From assembly GCF_003116135.1 (NCBI RefSeq), contig NZ_PDOA01000003.1:1-64000 (forward strand): DNA of 64,000 nucleotides, read 5' to 3'. A program made the translations under genes and the position numbers. This document shows, one piece after another, positions 35,865 to 43,702 of this stretch (positions are counted from its first letter, which is position 1; each line of letters begins with the position of its first letter). The stretch is from Teichococcus aestuarii (GTDB taxonomy: Bacteria > Pseudomonadota > Alphaproteobacteria > Acetobacterales > Acetobacteraceae). The notes beneath the pieces were generated by a model, which searched no databases, was not told the DNA's origin, and worked only from the letters and a program-made list of their open reading frames with translations.

Positions 35865-36200
35865 TCAGGGTGGCAGCAGCACGCGCAGCGGCCCGGGCGC
35901 GTCCGGCACCTTCACCGGCAGGGCGCCGGCCGGATCGCCATCCATCTGCGCCAGGGCGGAGGCGCCCTCGAGCCGCATAGCCCCGGGTGCGCCGGATCTG
36001 CACGCTTGCCATCCGCGGCAGCAGGTTGAACGGCAGCGCCGCGCCGTAGAGCGCCGCCGCCAGCGGTCCGGAGCGGCGGAACAGCACCACATGGAAGCCT
36101 TCCTCGCCGGGCAGGGCATCCGGATGCCGGGCACGGAGCCGCCGGAGGCCGGCCCGGCGAGACGCGCGCTTGCGGCGGCGGAGATCAGGACGGACAATCC
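35865..36200 (-). pseudogene. C-terminal remnant of a diacylglycerol/YegS-type lipid kinase
   Basis: No intact frame. In one minus-strand frame EGFHVVLFRRSGPLAAALYG and NLLPRMASVQIRRTRG look like the late catalytic region of YegS/DgkB-type lipid kinases. In the next frame MRLEGASALAQMDGDPAGALPVKV continues it up to a stop at 35865, matching the usual ending (Q-x-D-G-D-P-x-G). The frame change falls near 35985. Sequence upstream of about 36200 is not recognisable, so the N-terminal two thirds seem lost. The alignment is from memory of the family. Confidence 0.5.
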
Positions 36201-36298
36201 ACCGCGCGCACACCCGCCCCGGGACGGCGCCCATGTCAAGAACCGCTTCCGGCATGCCCGCGGCATGCACGGGCTGAGCATTGGAGGGAAAAGGCGCC

Positions 36299-36670
36299 AT
36301 GAGCCAAGCCGATGAATTCCACAATCTCGATTCAGGAACAGGCGGCATCCTGCGCGAACTGGCGCCCGGCCTGACCACGCGGATCTTCGCGGGGGAGCAG
36401 GCCATGCTCTCCGTGGTGACAATCGCGCCGAATGCGGAAGGCAAGGTGCATTCCCACCCGGAGGAGCAATGGGGCGTGCTGCTGGAAGGCAGCGCCGTGC
36501 GCATCCAGGGCGGGGAGGAAATCCACGTCGGGAAAGGCGATTTCTGGCGCACGCCCGGCGGGGTTCCGCACACCATGCGGGCCGGGCCGGAGGGCGCGCG
36601 GGTGCTCGACATCTTCAGCCCGCCGCGGCCGGAATACCGCGTCGCAGGCTCCGGGTTCGGCACGGGCTGA
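36299..36670 (+). CDS. small cupin-domain protein
   Basis: A 123-residue single cupin fold. ATG 36299 has GGAGGG about 10 bases upstream. Cupin motif 1 is GKVHSHPEEQWGVLLEG and motif 2 is GGVPHTMRAG; His, His and Glu/Gln ligands plus the second-motif His could hold one metal ion. Substrate unknown; relatives include dioxygenase-like and sugar-binding proteins. Confidence 0.85.
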   Translation: MSQADEFHNLDSGTGGILRELAPGLTTRIFAGEQAMLSVVTIAPNAEGKVHSHPEEQWGVLLEGSAVRIQGGEEIHVGKGDFWRTPGGVPHTMRAGPEGARVLDIFSPPRPEYRVAGSGFGTG

Positions 36671-36754
36671 CAAGCAGCCTCGGCGCATGAGGGCGCCAGA
36701 GGCGGAACTTCATCAGCTTGGCTGGCCACCCCTGCCCGGAAGGCCGTCCACCAC

Positions 36755-36829
36755 CCTGCCGGTGACGCTCCTGCCGGTGACGCTCCTTCCGGTGACGCTC
36801 CTTCCGGTGACGCCCCAGCTCGTGACGCC
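36755..36829. repeat. 15-bp minisatellite, five units
   Basis: Units of CCTGCCGGTGACGCT / CCTTCCGGTGACGCT start at 36755, 36770, 36785, 36800 and 36815; the last is degenerate. It sits in the 291-bp gap between two convergent genes. Both strands stay open through it (Leu-Pro-Val-Thr-Leu or Arg-His-Arg-Lys-Glu repeats), but no ribosome site or homology supports translation. Confidence 0.85.
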
Positions 36830-36890
36830 CGGGCCCGCCTTCTCCCAGCGGACAGCAACCACGCGGGGGAGATAGACCCGCATGATGGTG

Positions 36891-36921
36891 TCCGCCGGCC
36901 GGCATACTGCCGGCCGGCGGA
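36891..36921. terminator. 14-bp perfect hairpin between convergent genes
   Basis: TCCGCCGGCCGGCA and its exact complement flank the loop TAC, 40 bp past the end of the minus-strand DUF3618 gene and 220 bp past the cupin. Very stable; plausibly a bidirectional 3'-end structure, although there is no T-run. Confidence 0.5.
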
Positions 36922-36961
36922 TGGCTAGGAAGGCATCAGGCTTCGGCGCCTGAGCGCTGCC

Positions 36962-38062
36962 TCACCTCTGCCCCAGAGTGGTGGAGGTGCTGGCATCCTT
37001 GTGCGCCGTACCGCTGCTGCTGCTACCCGCGACGCCGGTGCCGCTGCCAGTTCCAGGGCCAGTGCCGGTACCAGCGCCGGTGCCGGTGCCGGTGCCGCGC
37101 ACCGCCTGCTCCACCGCACCACCGGTGGCCGATACCGTGCCGCCACCCTGCTCCTTCAGCTTCTCCTTGCCATGCTCATAGGTCTCGGCGAGTGCCTGGC
37201 CGATGCCCTGCGCCTGGGTGGTGACCGCATCCTTCGCCTGCTCGTACTGCGTCTCCGCCGTCTCGCGGAGCTGGCGGGCGGTGGCCTCGCTGGCCTCACC
37301 CATCAGCCGGTCCTCGGTTTCCGTGCGAGGCAGCAGGGCACCCAGCGCGGCGCCGACTGCCAGGCCCAGCGCGCCGATCAGCAGAGGCTGCTCGGTGGTG
37401 ATGCGGTTCCAGTTTTCGCCGGCCTGCCGGCCGAGATGACCGGTGCCCTCCGCCAGGCGGTTGTAGTGATGCGAGGCGGCATCGCGCGCATCATGCTGGT
37501 ACATCCGGGCCCTGTCTCCCGCGCTTCCGGCCGTGCTGGAGACACGGTCCGTCATATCGGAAGCCGTCTGGCCGATGGAGGCGGCGGCGTCCTTGACGCT
37601 CTCCTTCGCGCCCGCCACGGCGTCGCCCAGCCGGCTGCCCAGGCCCGGTGCGCTCGGGCCGGAGGACGTGCCATGGCTGGAAGCCGAGGTGGTGGTGACC
37701 GTGGGCGCCGGCAGCGCAGGCTGGCGCGGCGGAGACAGATCGCGCGGCGGCGGCATGTAGTGGCTGCTGCGCGGCGCACCGCCATCCCGCCCCGACATGA
37801 TCAGCCAGCCGATCCCGGCGCCGATCATCAGGACCGGCAAGGGATTGTCGCGAACCGCCTGGCCAAGATTGCGCGCAAACTGCGCGCCGCCGGCGTTCCG
37901 CGCATAATCCAGCGCCTGCTCGACAAGCTGACCTGGCGCCATGCTGCCGCGCAGGGCCTCGATGGTCTCGTTCACCCGCGCGCGGGTGCGCTCGACATCG
38001 CTCTCGATCTCGGCGGCCGACTGGCCACGGGGATCGGTGGTCTGGTCGTTGGTGTGGCTCAT
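36962..38062 (-). CDS. DUF3618-domain membrane protein
   Basis: A 366-residue protein. The N terminus QSAAEIESDVERTRARVNETIEALRGSMAPGQLVEQALDY is the DUF3618 signature, followed by a helix (NPLPVLMIGAGIGWLIM). A Ser/Thr/Pro-rich middle, amphipathic apolipoprotein-like segments, a second hydrophobic segment (PLLIGALGLAVGAALGALLPR) and a Gly-Thr repeat tail (GTGTGTGAGTGTGPGTG) follow. Third gene in an operon with a holin-like protein; the start overlaps that stop by ATGA. Such clusters are linked to envelope or desiccation stress, but no biochemical role is known. Confidence 0.82.
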   Translation of the reverse strand: MSHTNDQTTDPRGQSAAEIESDVERTRARVNETIEALRGSMAPGQLVEQALDYARNAGGAQFARNLGQAVRDNPLPVLMIGAGIGWLIMSGRDGGAPRSSHYMPPPRDLSPPRQPALPAPTVTTTSASSHGTSSGPSAPGLGSRLGDAVAGAKESVKDAAASIGQTASDMTDRVSSTAGSAGDRARMYQHDARDAASHHYNRLAEGTGHLGRQAGENWNRITTEQPLLIGALGLAVGAALGALLPRTETEDRLMGEASEATARQLRETAETQYEQAKDAVTTQAQGIGQALAETYEHGKEKLKEQGGGTVSATGGAVEQAVRGTGTGTGAGTGTGPGTGSGTGVAGSSSSGTAHKDASTSTTLGQR

Positions 38063-38451
38063 CGCACGGCCTCCTTGGCGAGGGTAGCATCCTGCGACAC
38101 CTGATGGGCGGCGCGCTGCGGGATCAGCTGCGTTGCCCGCAGGCGATTGACGCCAGTGCGGAGCAGCACGAAGCCGACCACTGCGGCCAGGACGCCGACG
38201 ATCAGGCTGGAGAGCGCCGTGGACAGCCCCAGCGTGACCAGCCAGGCCGCCAGGGCCTGCAGCAGGATCACCAGGCCCGCCATCAGCAGGGCGGCGGCGA
38301 CAGCGATGCTGCCGACCCCGCGCCCCACCTGCCCGACCGCCTCGTTCATCTCGGCCCGCACCAGCTGGACCTCTTTGAGGACCAGGGTCGAGGATTGCTG
38401 GACCAGGTCGCCGAGCAGATCGGGGACGGTCCGGTTGCCTTCGTTTGCCAT
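38059..38451 (-). CDS. phage-holin-superfamily (DUF1469) membrane protein
   Basis: A 130-residue protein with the pattern PDLLGDLVQQSSTLVLKEVQLVRAEM, then two helices (GSIAVAAALLMAGLVILLQALAAWL and SSLIVGVLAAVVGFVLL) separated by a short turn. This is the Phage_holin_3_6/DUF1469 arrangement. Despite the name, this chromosomal family is not phage-borne and is usually next to DUF3618 genes, as here. Confidence 0.85.
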   Translation of the reverse strand: MANEGNRTVPDLLGDLVQQSSTLVLKEVQLVRAEMNEAVGQVGRGVGSIAVAAALLMAGLVILLQALAAWLVTLGLSTALSSLIVGVLAAVVGFVLLRTGVNRLRATQLIPQRAAHQVSQDATLAKEAVR

Positions 38452-39236
38452 CAGGATGTCACCTCATCACCACGCGGCATGCTGCCGGGCTGGCCGGTAC
38501 CGGGGCGATGCGCCGCGGCGCCACCCAGCGTGGCGGCGGGCATCGTCACCGGCTTGGAAGGGGCGCCGGGCGCAGCCGGGTTGCTGACCCATCCGGGAGC
38601 CGGGCCGGCCGCACCTGCGGTGCCGGTGCCGGTGCTGCCCGTGCCTGTCCCATACCCCGTGCGGCCCGCGCCCATGGCGGGTTCAGCGCCCATGCCGGCA
38701 GAATGGCTGGACCGCTGCGCGCCGCCCGTCCGCGCTCCACCCGACATGCCCTCCGACAGGCCCACACGCGCGAAACGGGTGATGGCGAAACCCGCCAGCA
38801 CCGCCGCACCGAAGAAGGCCGTCGGCTGGCGGCGGGCGAAGCCGTTGACCTGCTCCACCAGCTCACCCACGCTGCGCTCGCGCAGGCTTGAGGAAATGCC
38901 TTCGACGGATTCCGCCGCAGCGCGCACATGACGCGCGATCTCGGGCGAGCTGTCCTCGAGGTCGTCGGCTACGCGGCGCACGGCATGGGCCAGCCCTTCG
39001 GCCCGCTCGGCACCAGCGGCCTTGCCCTGCTCGGCCAGGCTCTCGGCCCGCTCGGTCGCGGCTTCGGTGATGTCGCGCTTCTTCTGTTTCGCCTCTTCCG
39101 CCAGGCTGGCGGCGGCGTCCTTGGCATCCTGCCGGATATCCGGCATCGCCTCACGCGTCTTTCCCTCCTGCTCCGTCGGCTTCGCGCCGAACGGAGTTGT
39201 GGAGGGAGATGGCGTCTGCGGAGAATGTCCGCTCAT
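38451..39236 (-). CDS. nutrient-deprivation/stress-induced-type membrane protein
   Basis: A 261-residue protein. The charged N-terminal part (about 30-130) is predicted to be long amphipathic helix (DAKDAAASLAEEAKQKKRDITEAATERAESLAEQ), resembling LEA-like or apolipoprotein-like helices. Residues about 135-155 (RQPTAFFGAAVLAGFAITRFARVGLSE) form one membrane segment, and the Gly/Thr/Pro-rich C terminus is low complexity. First gene of the operon; its stop overlaps the holin-like ATG by one base (TGATG). Confidence 0.75.
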   Translation of the reverse strand: MSGHSPQTPSPSTTPFGAKPTEQEGKTREAMPDIRQDAKDAAASLAEEAKQKKRDITEAATERAESLAEQGKAAGAERAEGLAHAVRRVADDLEDSSPEIARHVRAAAESVEGISSSLRERSVGELVEQVNGFARRQPTAFFGAAVLAGFAITRFARVGLSEGMSGGARTGGAQRSSHSAGMGAEPAMGAGRTGYGTGTGSTGTGTAGAAGPAPGWVSNPAAPGAPSKPVTMPAATLGGAAAHRPGTGQPGSMPRGDEVTS

Positions 39237-39402
39237 GCTCTGGCCCTTTTCTACTCGTCATCCTGATCAGAACCCGAGGGCGGGCGATCGACAAAGGACG
39301 CAGTTGCCGAGAGCCCCGAAGGTTCCCGACAGTTTTTGCCTTAGGACAGATGACGCGCCGGACAGGCCGCCGAAGCCCCGCGCCGCCCGATCGGGAAGGG
39401 GG

Positions 39403-39519
39403 ATGAAGGGAGATACGCCCGATGAGGGTGCCGGGAGCGGCAGCAGGCGGCGTCTCCCGCATGGCAGGAAGTTCTACCGCCAGTGGCGCCGCATTGAGGG
39501 CGTGCTCGGCGGACTCTGA
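39403..39519 (+). CDS. possible small basic peptide
   Basis: A 38-codon frame with GAAGGGGG directly upstream of the ATG. The product is strongly basic (GSRRRLPHGRKFYRQWRRIEGVLGGL). I recognise no family. It sits in a 430-bp region between the stress operon and the IS remnant that otherwise holds only the stress-operon leader. Low confidence that it is translated. Confidence 0.2.
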   Translation: MKGDTPDEGAGSGSRRRLPHGRKFYRQWRRIEGVLGGL

Positions 39520-39667
39520 GGGCTGGCGCCGCCTCGCCATGCGCCATGGCCCCTACGCGTGCATCTTTCCGTCCACCATCTGCCTCGTGGACATCAGCCC
39601 GTTGTTATCGAGAGATTTTTCCGCGAGAGCGCAGGCCGCGCTCCATGGTCATGTGATTGCCTGCAAG

Positions 39668-40140
39668 GCGTACCCGAACGATGGATCTGATGAAGCCTGG
39701 GCGCTGGTTGCACCTTCTGACTCTTCTGCCGCAAGACGCAGGGCGGCGTGATCGCAGTCGGCGCGAGGTGTTCCATGGCCTGCGCTATGTTGTGAAGAGC
39801 GGTGTACCGGGCGCTGGATGCCGAATGGCCTTCCGGAGTGGACAACCCTTGTCGACCAGCAGGCGCAGCGCTGGTTGGCGGCAGGCTGCTTCGAGGCGGT
39901 GGCCAAGGATCTGCGCATCGTGCCGTGCCTGGCCACCGGAGGGCAGGCCCTGCCTTGCCCTGCCCTTCTGGACAACAGGACGTTGCGCTCCATGCCGGAA
40001 AGCGAAACCCGCTCCGGATATGAAGGTGCCAAGCGGAAGGCGCGTTCCAAGCTGCACCCGACAGCCGGCACGCCGGATCACCTGCCGGCGCTGCACGCCA
40101 CACGCCCAAGCAGGCCGCCCGGCTCGCCGCAGATCCAGAA
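39668..40140 (+). mobile_element. decayed IS5-family transposase remnant
   Basis: Three consecutive plus-strand frames together read like an IS5-type transposase: AYPNDGSDEAWALVAP (from 39668), then LTLLPQDAGRRDRSRREVFHGLRYVVKSGVP after a frameshift near 39715, then MPNGLPEWTTLVDQQAQRW and LAAGCFEAVAKDLRIV after another near 39815, and LLDNRTLRSMPES with GYEGAKRKARSKLHP later. The catalytic C-terminal half is missing and no inverted repeats are evident. It lies 270 bp outside the integrative element. Confidence 0.7.
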
Positions 40141-40405
40141 CAGCCTTCAAAATATGCCGCATGGAATTCCCAAGCGTCGTTTCTGGGAGGAACTGCAGAT
40201 CTCAAGTCTGAAGGACAGTCTAGGAGGCGCTTTGAACAGCTGTTCAGGCAGGCAAGCTCGAGGGCAGGAAGCAGAAATTCTCTGCCTTTATTGCCTTGGC
40301 CTTGATCATTTACAGCGCCTACTGTGTCAGCACCATCCAAGCAGCTTCCAGACCAGCGGCCCTCAGAAGAGCCGACATGCGGAATTTAATGGCTGTCTGG
40401 AAGTG

Positions 40406-40423
40406 ATGGCGTCCCCAACGGGA
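40406..40423 (+). repeat. attL-type core: copy of the tRNA-Glu 3' end
   Basis: ATGGCGTCCCCAACGGGA here is identical to 46429-46446, where it forms the last 17 bases of the tRNA-Glu gene plus one. The flanks diverge immediately on both sides. It marks the left limit of the integrated element. Confidence 0.88.
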
Positions 40424-40487
40424 GGGGATAAGAACCCTGCCCTAACACTCTAAATCAATGGATTTCCTGCGCTATCTCCGATATAGA

Positions 40488-40509
40488 GGTGGGTAATTTT
40501 GGTGGGTAA
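40488..40509 (+). repeat. left pair of GGTGGGTAA repeats (candidate integrase arm site)
   Basis: Two direct copies of GGTGGGTAA at 40488 and 40501, 13 bp apart start to start, 64 bp from the left core. The second copy overlaps the proposed integrase start codon, so integrase binding could repress its own synthesis. Confidence 0.65.
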
Positions 40510-41875
40510 TGCCGTGTCCGGTAAGTCAGCCATCATCCGTAAGCAGGCACCGAGGAACATCGAAGTCCGCAATGGGCTTTGGTATGCCAGCCTGGACATT
40601 CCTAAGCCCCTACGGTCCCAGTTTGATGGGAAACGCCGATTTATAAAGTCGCTCAGGACTGCCAGCGAGCGAGAGGCCTTGAAGCGTGCCCCTCTGCTCA
40701 TCGCATCGTGGCAAGCCATGATCGACAGGGCACGTGGTGGAGATAAGGTAATTGCTCGTGCCGCCTTTTATCGGCAGCATCTTGCTCAGGCCTCTTCAGC
40801 GGAGGGCCGGGAGATCATCCTCAGCCTGCTAGAAGACGAGGCTGAAGCGCTTGCTCCAAGCAACCCCAATGATCCTGAGGAAGCTGCTGAGGCACACCCC
40901 GAAGCTCTGCGGCTCTACCAGCTTGCTACAGGCCAATTGACGGAGATGGCGCCCCTGGTGGGCCTGTGGCTGGCCGACCGACAAGTGAGAGATAAGACGA
41001 AGATTATGGACCGGCAGGCAGTAGGGCTTTTACTCCAGCGGCATAAGACTGTGCAGGAATTAACCAAACGGGCTGCCTCGCAGTTCGTAAGCGATGTTCT
41101 GGCGCCGAGCCGTGATCCAGCCACCATCAACAGGATGCTTACTTCGATCAGGCAGTTCTGGGGGTGGTTGGAGACCCATGGCTATCGCGAAGCCGGGATA
41201 GATATCTGGGCCGGTCTGAACCGTTCTGTGGCCCGTCACGATGAGCAGGATCAGAACGGCGATGGACGTAGGCCCTTCACTGAGGCCGAAGCGGCTAAGT
41301 TCCTGCGGATCGTTGCACAAGTATCAGGCGAGTTGCCGTTGGACTTGGATATTGTGAGCTTGTTAGCAACCTCTACCTTGAGGCTATCGGAGGCTTGCTC
41401 TCTTCGCTGCCAGGACATTGTGATTCAGAATGGCACAGCTTGGGTATCCGTGGCCGGTGGAAAGACCAAAGCGGCTAAGAGACGGTTTCCGGTAGTTGAG
41501 TCCAGTGTGGTTGAAATGCTGGGACGGCGAAGTGAGGCGTCCACCGATGGCTTCATCTTCTATGAGTTGCCTGATTTTACGGAATCCAATGGCCGCAAAG
41601 GCAAGCGATCTAGCGCAGTCTCACAGCGACTTGGACGATATCTAGACAAGCATCTGGTGTCTGATGAGACTCTCGTAGCTGGGCATAGCTGGCGGCACAG
41701 AGCACGCACACTTCTTGAGCATGGAGGCATTGACCCTTGGGTCGCAGACGCTCTTATGGGACATCGGCGCCCTGGTGAGGGTTTAGGTCGATACAGTCGG
41801 GGCCCCAGCGATCAACAACTGCTTCATGCAGCCTCGACACTAAGGCTCCCTATCGACATATTAAATATAAAATAA
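40502..41875 (+). CDS. tyrosine recombinase/integrase of the element
   Basis: About 457 residues. No ATG is available near the 5' end; GTG 40502 (or TTG 40499) follows GAGGTGG. The N-terminal part resembles phage integrases that recognise arm sites (NGLWYASLDIPKPLRSQFDGKRRFIKSLRT). The catalytic domain shows Arg in TSTLRLSEACSLRCQDI, Lys in VAGGKTKAAKRRFPV, His-x-x-Arg in HSWRHRARTLLEHGG, a following His (ALMGHRRPGEG) and the Tyr nucleophile in GLGRYSRGP. All catalytic residues are present, so it should be active. It probably integrates at the tRNA-Glu 3' end. Confidence 0.92.
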   Translation: MGNAVSGKSAIIRKQAPRNIEVRNGLWYASLDIPKPLRSQFDGKRRFIKSLRTASEREALKRAPLLIASWQAMIDRARGGDKVIARAAFYRQHLAQASSAEGREIILSLLEDEAEALAPSNPNDPEEAAEAHPEALRLYQLATGQLTEMAPLVGLWLADRQVRDKTKIMDRQAVGLLLQRHKTVQELTKRAASQFVSDVLAPSRDPATINRMLTSIRQFWGWLETHGYREAGIDIWAGLNRSVARHDEQDQNGDGRRPFTEAEAAKFLRIVAQVSGELPLDLDIVSLLATSTLRLSEACSLRCQDIVIQNGTAWVSVAGGKTKAAKRRFPVVESSVVEMLGRRSEASTDGFIFYELPDFTESNGRKGKRSSAVSQRLGRYLDKHLVSDETLVAGHSWRHRARTLLEHGGIDPWVADALMGHRRPGEGLGRYSRGPSDQQLLHAASTLRLPIDILNIK

Positions 41876-41949
41876 GTTTTATTCTCTTCAATCAAAATGC
41901 CTTTGTGGCATATTGTGGCTATAATAGACACTATAGTCTCAAGCTTAGG

Positions 41950-42885
41950 CTAACGCCTGAGTGGTATCTCAGAGATAACAACTTTCTCTTTAGGCTCTTT
42001 AAATCCGATTTTGCTAAGTTCCGACACAAAGGCATCAAAGATTGCTACGGGATATCGGCACGGACCAATGATAATATGATCCAAATCATTTAAAACATCT
42101 AAAGTAAATTTGTAAATAATCTGAGGCACGCCATTAATAGCTTTCACATCACTATTGACTTCCATGTTTTCTTTAAATCCTGGATTTACAATAAGTCTAA
42201 TTTCTTTTTCTTCGATAAAACCAGGGTGTTTTGTGCTTAGTACTGTAAATCTAAATCTATTTAGAAGTGCGTTTGCTACTTCACTGCCATTTAAATGACC
42301 AAGATACTGTAAATTTTCCTCAAATTTCTTGGCCATAACCTTGAAGCTATAGGTGAACTCCAAGGGGGTCTGATAAAATACTGGAGCTACGTTAACATCA
42401 GGCGCATCGCTTCTTGGTTCTTTTTCTTGCGGAAACAGAAATGATGGCTTGAAAACGAGCGCGACACTATTTTCGCCGCCATAAGCTCGCCACATGGATA
42501 ACCGCCCTAGATTGCTCTCATGGCTTCCATGCTCTGAGAAACATGCAATGTGAGTTTTTGAGCGAAAGGCAAGGTGATCATCCAAGTGAATTTTTTTTAT
42601 TGATGCGCTTAAACCTGGGACTCCTTGATCTAGGAGTTCCCAAAACCTTTTACCGGCATCGCTCTGCCACGCAGCTTCTAAGCATTTCTCCCCATGTTGG
42701 ATTTCTGAATAATCATTCATGACATACGCATTTCTCATCCATATCTCTTTGTATCGAAGAATGTTTATGGCTACTTCTGCTGATGTATAATGAGATACAT
42801 TCTTATTTGAGAGATATTTTTCTTTCTCTATTGCTGGCCCATGCACGGCAGTTTTGAGCCATTTTTTCGCGCTTTCTTTGACCAT
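41950..42885 (-). CDS. DUF2971-domain protein, AT-rich cargo gene
   Basis: A 311-residue protein of far lower GC content than the host. Family landmarks: VSHYTSAEVAINILRYKEIWMRNAYVMNDYSEIQHG, IACFSEHGSHESNLGRLSMWRAYGGENSVALVF, and EEKEIRLIV near the C terminus. DUF2971 proteins are frequent accessory genes of islands and phages and have no settled function; a defence or toxin-like role is only a guess. The ATG at 42885 has no clear ribosome site. It lies convergent to the integrase and is oriented with the resolvase. Confidence 0.78.
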   Translation of the reverse strand: MVKESAKKWLKTAVHGPAIEKEKYLSNKNVSHYTSAEVAINILRYKEIWMRNAYVMNDYSEIQHGEKCLEAAWQSDAGKRFWELLDQGVPGLSASIKKIHLDDHLAFRSKTHIACFSEHGSHESNLGRLSMWRAYGGENSVALVFKPSFLFPQEKEPRSDAPDVNVAPVFYQTPLEFTYSFKVMAKKFEENLQYLGHLNGSEVANALLNRFRFTVLSTKHPGFIEEKEIRLIVNPGFKENMEVNSDVKAINGVPQIIYKFTLDVLNDLDHIIIGPCRYPVAIFDAFVSELSKIGFKEPKEKVVISEIPLRR

Positions 42886-42967
42886 GATTTAGGTTTAGCT
42901 TTCTGTTCCTGAATCAGTCAGATCACACTAAAGGCTGATGTAGCCTGAGCGTGAGCGACGTGAATGA

Positions 42968-43624
42968 TCAAGACGGCTCCGTTTCTTTTTTGCGTTTGTG
43001 ATCTGCATGGAATGCTCGGTAGACACTAGCCCGTCCGATTTTCAGAAGCTTGGCAATTTCAGCTGCCCCTACTCCCTCGCTATTCAACTTCCGAATTTGG
43101 TCAGCCTTCGCCCTAGCAGTCGGCTTCCGGCCCTTGTAGGCCCCTTCCGCCTTCGCCTTGGCGATGCCCTCCCGCTGCCGTTCCAGCATCAGAGCCCGTT
43201 CAAACTCAGCCACAGCCCCCAGCATGGTCAGCATCAGGCGGCCTGTAGGCGTGCTGGTGTCCACCGCTTGTCCACCCATCGAGAGGACCAGCAGGGCCAC
43301 GCCCTTGGCCTCTAGGCGGCCCACAATGGCCAGCAGATCGGCGGTGGAGCGGGCCAGCCGGTCAGGCTTGGTGACAACCAGCATATCACCCTCACGGACG
43401 TACTCTAGGGCCGCCTCAAGCCTCTCCCGCTTGGCCACCGATGATACCCGCTCGCAGAACAGCTTGGTGCAGCCAGCAGCCCTCAGGTCCCGTTCCTGGG
43501 CCTCTAGACCGGCTTCCTGCTCAACCGTGCTGGTTCTGGCATAGCCCACCAGATGGCCCTTCGCAGACGGTGCCCCGACTTCGGGAGTTGGCTTGGTGGT
43601 GGTCCGCTTCACCCTGCTAGCCAT
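42968..43624 (-). CDS. serine recombinase (resolvase/invertase family)
   Basis: A 218-residue protein. Catalytic Ser is in VGYARTSTVEQEAGLEAQ; conserved parts LVVTKPDRLARSTADLL, TSTPTGRLMLTMLGAVAEFER and LERQREGIAKAKAEGAYKGRKP match small resolvases, with a C-terminal helix-turn-helix (AAEIAKLLKIGRASVYRAFH). About 25 extra residues precede the usual start. It could resolve multimers or co-integrates of the element, or invert a segment. Several palindromes lie directly upstream. Confidence 0.92.
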   Translation of the reverse strand: MASRVKRTTTKPTPEVGAPSAKGHLVGYARTSTVEQEAGLEAQERDLRAAGCTKLFCERVSSVAKRERLEAALEYVREGDMLVVTKPDRLARSTADLLAIVGRLEAKGVALLVLSMGGQAVDTSTPTGRLMLTMLGAVAEFERALMLERQREGIAKAKAEGAYKGRKPTARAKADQIRKLNSEGVGAAEIAKLLKIGRASVYRAFHADHKRKKETEPS

Positions 43625-43628
43625 GTCC

Positions 43629-43702
43629 TATGTCCCAAATGACCTTTAGACATAGTGAGGCGTACCGTTCCAAAAGTCAATTTGGACATGTGTGAGACAC
43701 AT
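43629..43702. promoter_or_regulatory. palindrome cluster upstream of the serine recombinase (candidate res/operator)
   Basis: TATGTC-N14-GACATA (43629-43654), the perfect ATGTGT-GAG-ACACAT (43688-43702), and the near-inverted pair ATGTCCCAAAT (43630) / AATTTGGACAT (43679) lie within 75 bp of the recombinase ATG. This is where resolvases of this type bind and autoregulate. Promoter and crossover site cannot be separated by eye. Confidence 0.5.

Noticed and set aside
36755-36829. CRISPR array
   Set aside because: Units are directly adjacent 15-mers without spacers, and no cas genes are present.
36615-36905. Minus-strand 96-codon frame with an Arg-His-Arg-Lys-Glu repeat
   Set aside because: The repeat is produced by the 15-bp minisatellite, both strands are open through it, there is no ribosome site, and it overlaps the cupin gene.
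38059-38451. Prophage remnant because of the holin-like gene
   Set aside because: This holin superfamily member is a chromosomal family usually next to DUF3618 genes, and no other phage gene is near.
39297-39326. GGAAC motif upstream of the stress operon as an EcfG (general stress sigma) promoter
   Set aside because: GGAAC is present on the minus strand, but the nearest CGTC lies 21 bp away instead of 16-17 and is not CGTT. An EcfG promoter would make sense here but the sequence does not support it well.
40406-40423. A second tRNA gene at the left end of the element
   Set aside because: Only the last 17 bases of tRNA-Glu are present; the neighbouring sequence does not fold into a tRNA. It is the att repeat.
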